6,175 nt of DNA, taken from an uncultured Kouleothrix sp. (GTDB taxonomy: Bacteria > Chloroflexota > Chloroflexia > Chloroflexales > Roseiflexaceae). The stretch covers positions 1 through 6,175 of the forward strand of contig CALLYN010000757.1 of the NCBI GenBank assembly GCA_937858455.1. Reading direction: 5' to 3'. Made by a program: the position numbers and the translations under genes. Positions 4,868 through 6,175 of the stretch are shown here, piece by piece. Numbering within the stretch: the stretch's first letter is position 1; every line of letters starts with the position of its first letter. The notes under the pieces are model-generated. The model saw only the letters and a program-made list of their open reading frames with translations, had not been told where the DNA came from and did not search any database.

Positions 4868-5941
4868 ATGATCCACACGTACCGGCGATTAGCAGTCGCG
4901 CTGATGCTGCTCGCGCTCGCCGGCCTGGTTCCGCCCCGGGCCGGCGCGCAAGAGCGCTGCCGCGATTTTTCTGAAACTGGCCAGCGGGTATGTGGCCGCC
5001 TGCTGAGCTACTGGGAGCAGAATGGTGGCCTGCCGGTGTTTGGCCTGCCGATCTCAGCGCAGGCTGCCCAGGCGGTCGAAGGGCGCCAGGTTCAGGCCCA
5101 GCTGTTCGAGCGCGAGCGGCTGGAGCTACATCCCGAGAACGCCGCGCCGTATGATGTGCTGCTGGGCCGCCAGGGCGCCGACGCGCTCGCGCGTGCCGGC
5201 CGCGATTGGTATAGCTTTCCCAAGGCCAGGGCCGGCGCCGCGCATCGCTTCGCCGAAACCGGCCACGCGATCGCGCCCGAGTTCTGGCGCTCCTGGTCGA
5301 GCCAGGGCCTCGAGTTCGACGGGCGGCCCGGCGCAAGCTTCGCCGAAAGCCTGGCGCTGTTTGGTATGCCGCTCTCCGAGGCTGCCCGCGAGCAGCATCC
5401 AACCGACGGCCGAACCTACCTGACGCAGTGGTTCGAGCGCGCGCGTTTCGAGTACCACCCGGAGAACGCCGGCACGCCCTACGTGGTGCTGCTGGGGCTG
5501 CTCGGCGCCGAGCAGGCGGGCTCGCGCTCGGCCGCCCCGACTATGCCGCCCGAGGCGGCCCAGGTGCTCGATCTGGTGAATGCCCAGCGGGCCGCTGCAG
5601 GCTGCCCGGCGCTCGCGCCCGACGCCACGCTGGTTCAAGTGGCGCAGGCCCATAGCCAGGACATGGCGGCGCACGATTTCTTTAGCCATACCGGCTCGGA
5701 TGGCCGCTCGTCGTTTCAGCGGATGACCGACGCCGGATATGCGTACCGCCGCGCGGCCGAGAACCTCGCGGCCGGCGGCCGCACGCCCGCCGACGCCGTG
5801 GCGCAGTGGCTCAATAGCCCGCCTCACCGCGCCAACATGCTCAACTGCGCGCTGCGCGACACCGGTGTGGGCTATGTCGACGATCCGGACGATCGGCTGG
5901 GGTACCGCGCATACTGGACGCAGGTGTTTGGCACGCGCTGA
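4868..5941 (+). CDS. Secreted CAP/SCP-domain protein with duplicated N-terminal module
   Basis: This 357-residue exported protein starts at ATG 4868. It opens with a Sec signal peptide: Arg6-Arg7, a hydrophobic core to about L20, and cleavage likely after AGA (25-27) before QERC. An earlier in-frame ATG (4712) is rejected because it lies upstream of the promoter and would bury the signal peptide; the RBS here is weak (GGAA only 3 nt away). Residues 34-106 and 128-215 are two copies of one module: F-ETG, a middle 'FG-P' turn, then FERERLELHPENA and FERARFEYHPENAGTPY. Residues about 231-355 are a CAP (SCP/PR-1) domain with H262 (AHSQDM), SHTG (273-276), E298 (AENLAAG) and H320 (PPHRANML), the usual cavity residues. 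C246 and C327 could form a disulfide; C31 and C42 may form another. CAP proteins of bacteria are extracellular with mostly unknown targets. The next gene begins 24 bp later on the same strand. Confidence 0.9.
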   Translation: MIHTYRRLAVALMLLALAGLVPPRAGAQERCRDFSETGQRVCGRLLSYWEQNGGLPVFGLPISAQAAQAVEGRQVQAQLFERERLELHPENAAPYDVLLGRQGADALARAGRDWYSFPKARAGAAHRFAETGHAIAPEFWRSWSSQGLEFDGRPGASFAESLALFGMPLSEAAREQHPTDGRTYLTQWFERARFEYHPENAGTPYVVLLGLLGAEQAGSRSAAPTMPPEAAQVLDLVNAQRAAAGCPALAPDATLVQVAQAHSQDMAAHDFFSHTGSDGRSSFQRMTDAGYAYRRAAENLAAGGRTPADAVAQWLNSPPHRANMLNCALRDTGVGYVDDPDDRLGYRAYWTQVFGTR

Positions 5942-5965
5942 TTGCGTTTTGAAACAAGCGAGACA

Positions 5966-6175
5966 ATGATGTCGACCGAGTACTGCCTGCCCGCGCTGCC
6001 GCTTGGCGGCGCCGATATTGCCATTCTGCGCTGGCTGAAAGCGCCCGGCCAGCCAGTGCTCGCCGGCGAGCCGCTGCTGATCGCGCTTAACGATCGCGTC
6101 GAGGCAGTGCTTCCCGCGCCCAGCGACGGCCGCGTCGAGCGCGTGCTCGTGCCCGCCGGCGCGAGCGCCGCCGTC
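5966..6175 (+). CDS. Biotin/lipoyl-like domain protein, N-terminal part (runs off window)
   Basis: The gene starts at ATG 5966 or the adjacent ATG 5969 and stays open for 70 codons to the window edge. The peptide begins MMSTEYCLPALPLGGADIAI and has the layout of a lipoyl/biotinyl hammerhead: LRWLKAPGQPVLAGEPLL (21-38), then the turn LNDRVEAVLPAPSDGRV (41-57), then VLVPAGASAAV. In a functional lipoyl domain the turn reads ETDKA, with lysine carrying the cofactor; here the aligned position is R44, so this domain may not be lipoylated. The rest of the gene could encode a 2-oxoacid dehydrogenase acyltransferase (E2-like) catalytic domain, but that lies outside the window. The RBS is poor (AAGCGAG-like). 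The 24-bp gap to the CAP gene suggests co-transcription. Confidence 0.7.
   Translation, partial: MMSTEYCLPALPLGGADIAILRWLKAPGQPVLAGEPLLIALNDRVEAVLPAPSDGRVERVLVPAGASAAV

Overview
The window is high-GC, gene-dense bacterial DNA. Three things point to a member of the Chloroflexota, class Chloroflexia (Roseiflexus/Kouleothrix-like). They are the secreted CAP protein with an N-terminal duplicated module ending in FER-R-E-HPENA, the extended -10 promoters (TGnTA-AAT type), and foldback repeats built from 7-bp units. This placement is inference from sequence style, not a database result.

Layout: (1) The last 44 codons of an IclR-family regulator (1-135). (2) A 116-bp gap with a candidate promoter and operator-like repeats, then an acyl-CoA dehydrogenase (252-1496). 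(3) A second promoter, then etfB (1624-2400) and etfA (2529-3518), the two subunits of electron transfer flavoprotein. The 128-bp gap between them is filled by a foldback repeat made of heptamers. (4) A perfect 16-bp hairpin, also made of heptamers, between the convergent ends of etfA and a minus-strand TPR-protein gene (3596-4489). (5) A 378-bp divergent intergenic region with a promoter for the TPR gene, a third heptamer foldback and an extended -10 promoter. (6) A secreted CAP/SCP-domain protein (4868-5941). (7) The first 70 codons of a protein with a biotin/lipoyl-like fold (5966 to the window end), in which the expected lipoyl-lysine position is arginine.

Functionally the first half is one module. 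An acyl-CoA dehydrogenase oxidises an acyl-CoA thioester and passes electrons to the EtfAB flavoprotein, which would feed the quinone pool through an ETF:quinone oxidoreductase not seen here. The IclR regulator just upstream may control this module. The second half holds unrelated genes: a cytoplasmic TPR protein of unknown role, a secreted CAP protein, and the start of a probable acyltransferase/lipoyl-domain protein. The genes themselves are mostly ordinary. The most unusual signal is non-coding: three inverted-repeat elements with 7-bp periodicity within about 2.3 kb, two of them sharing the central hexamer TTAGCG and two sharing the 9-mer AAACAGAAG.
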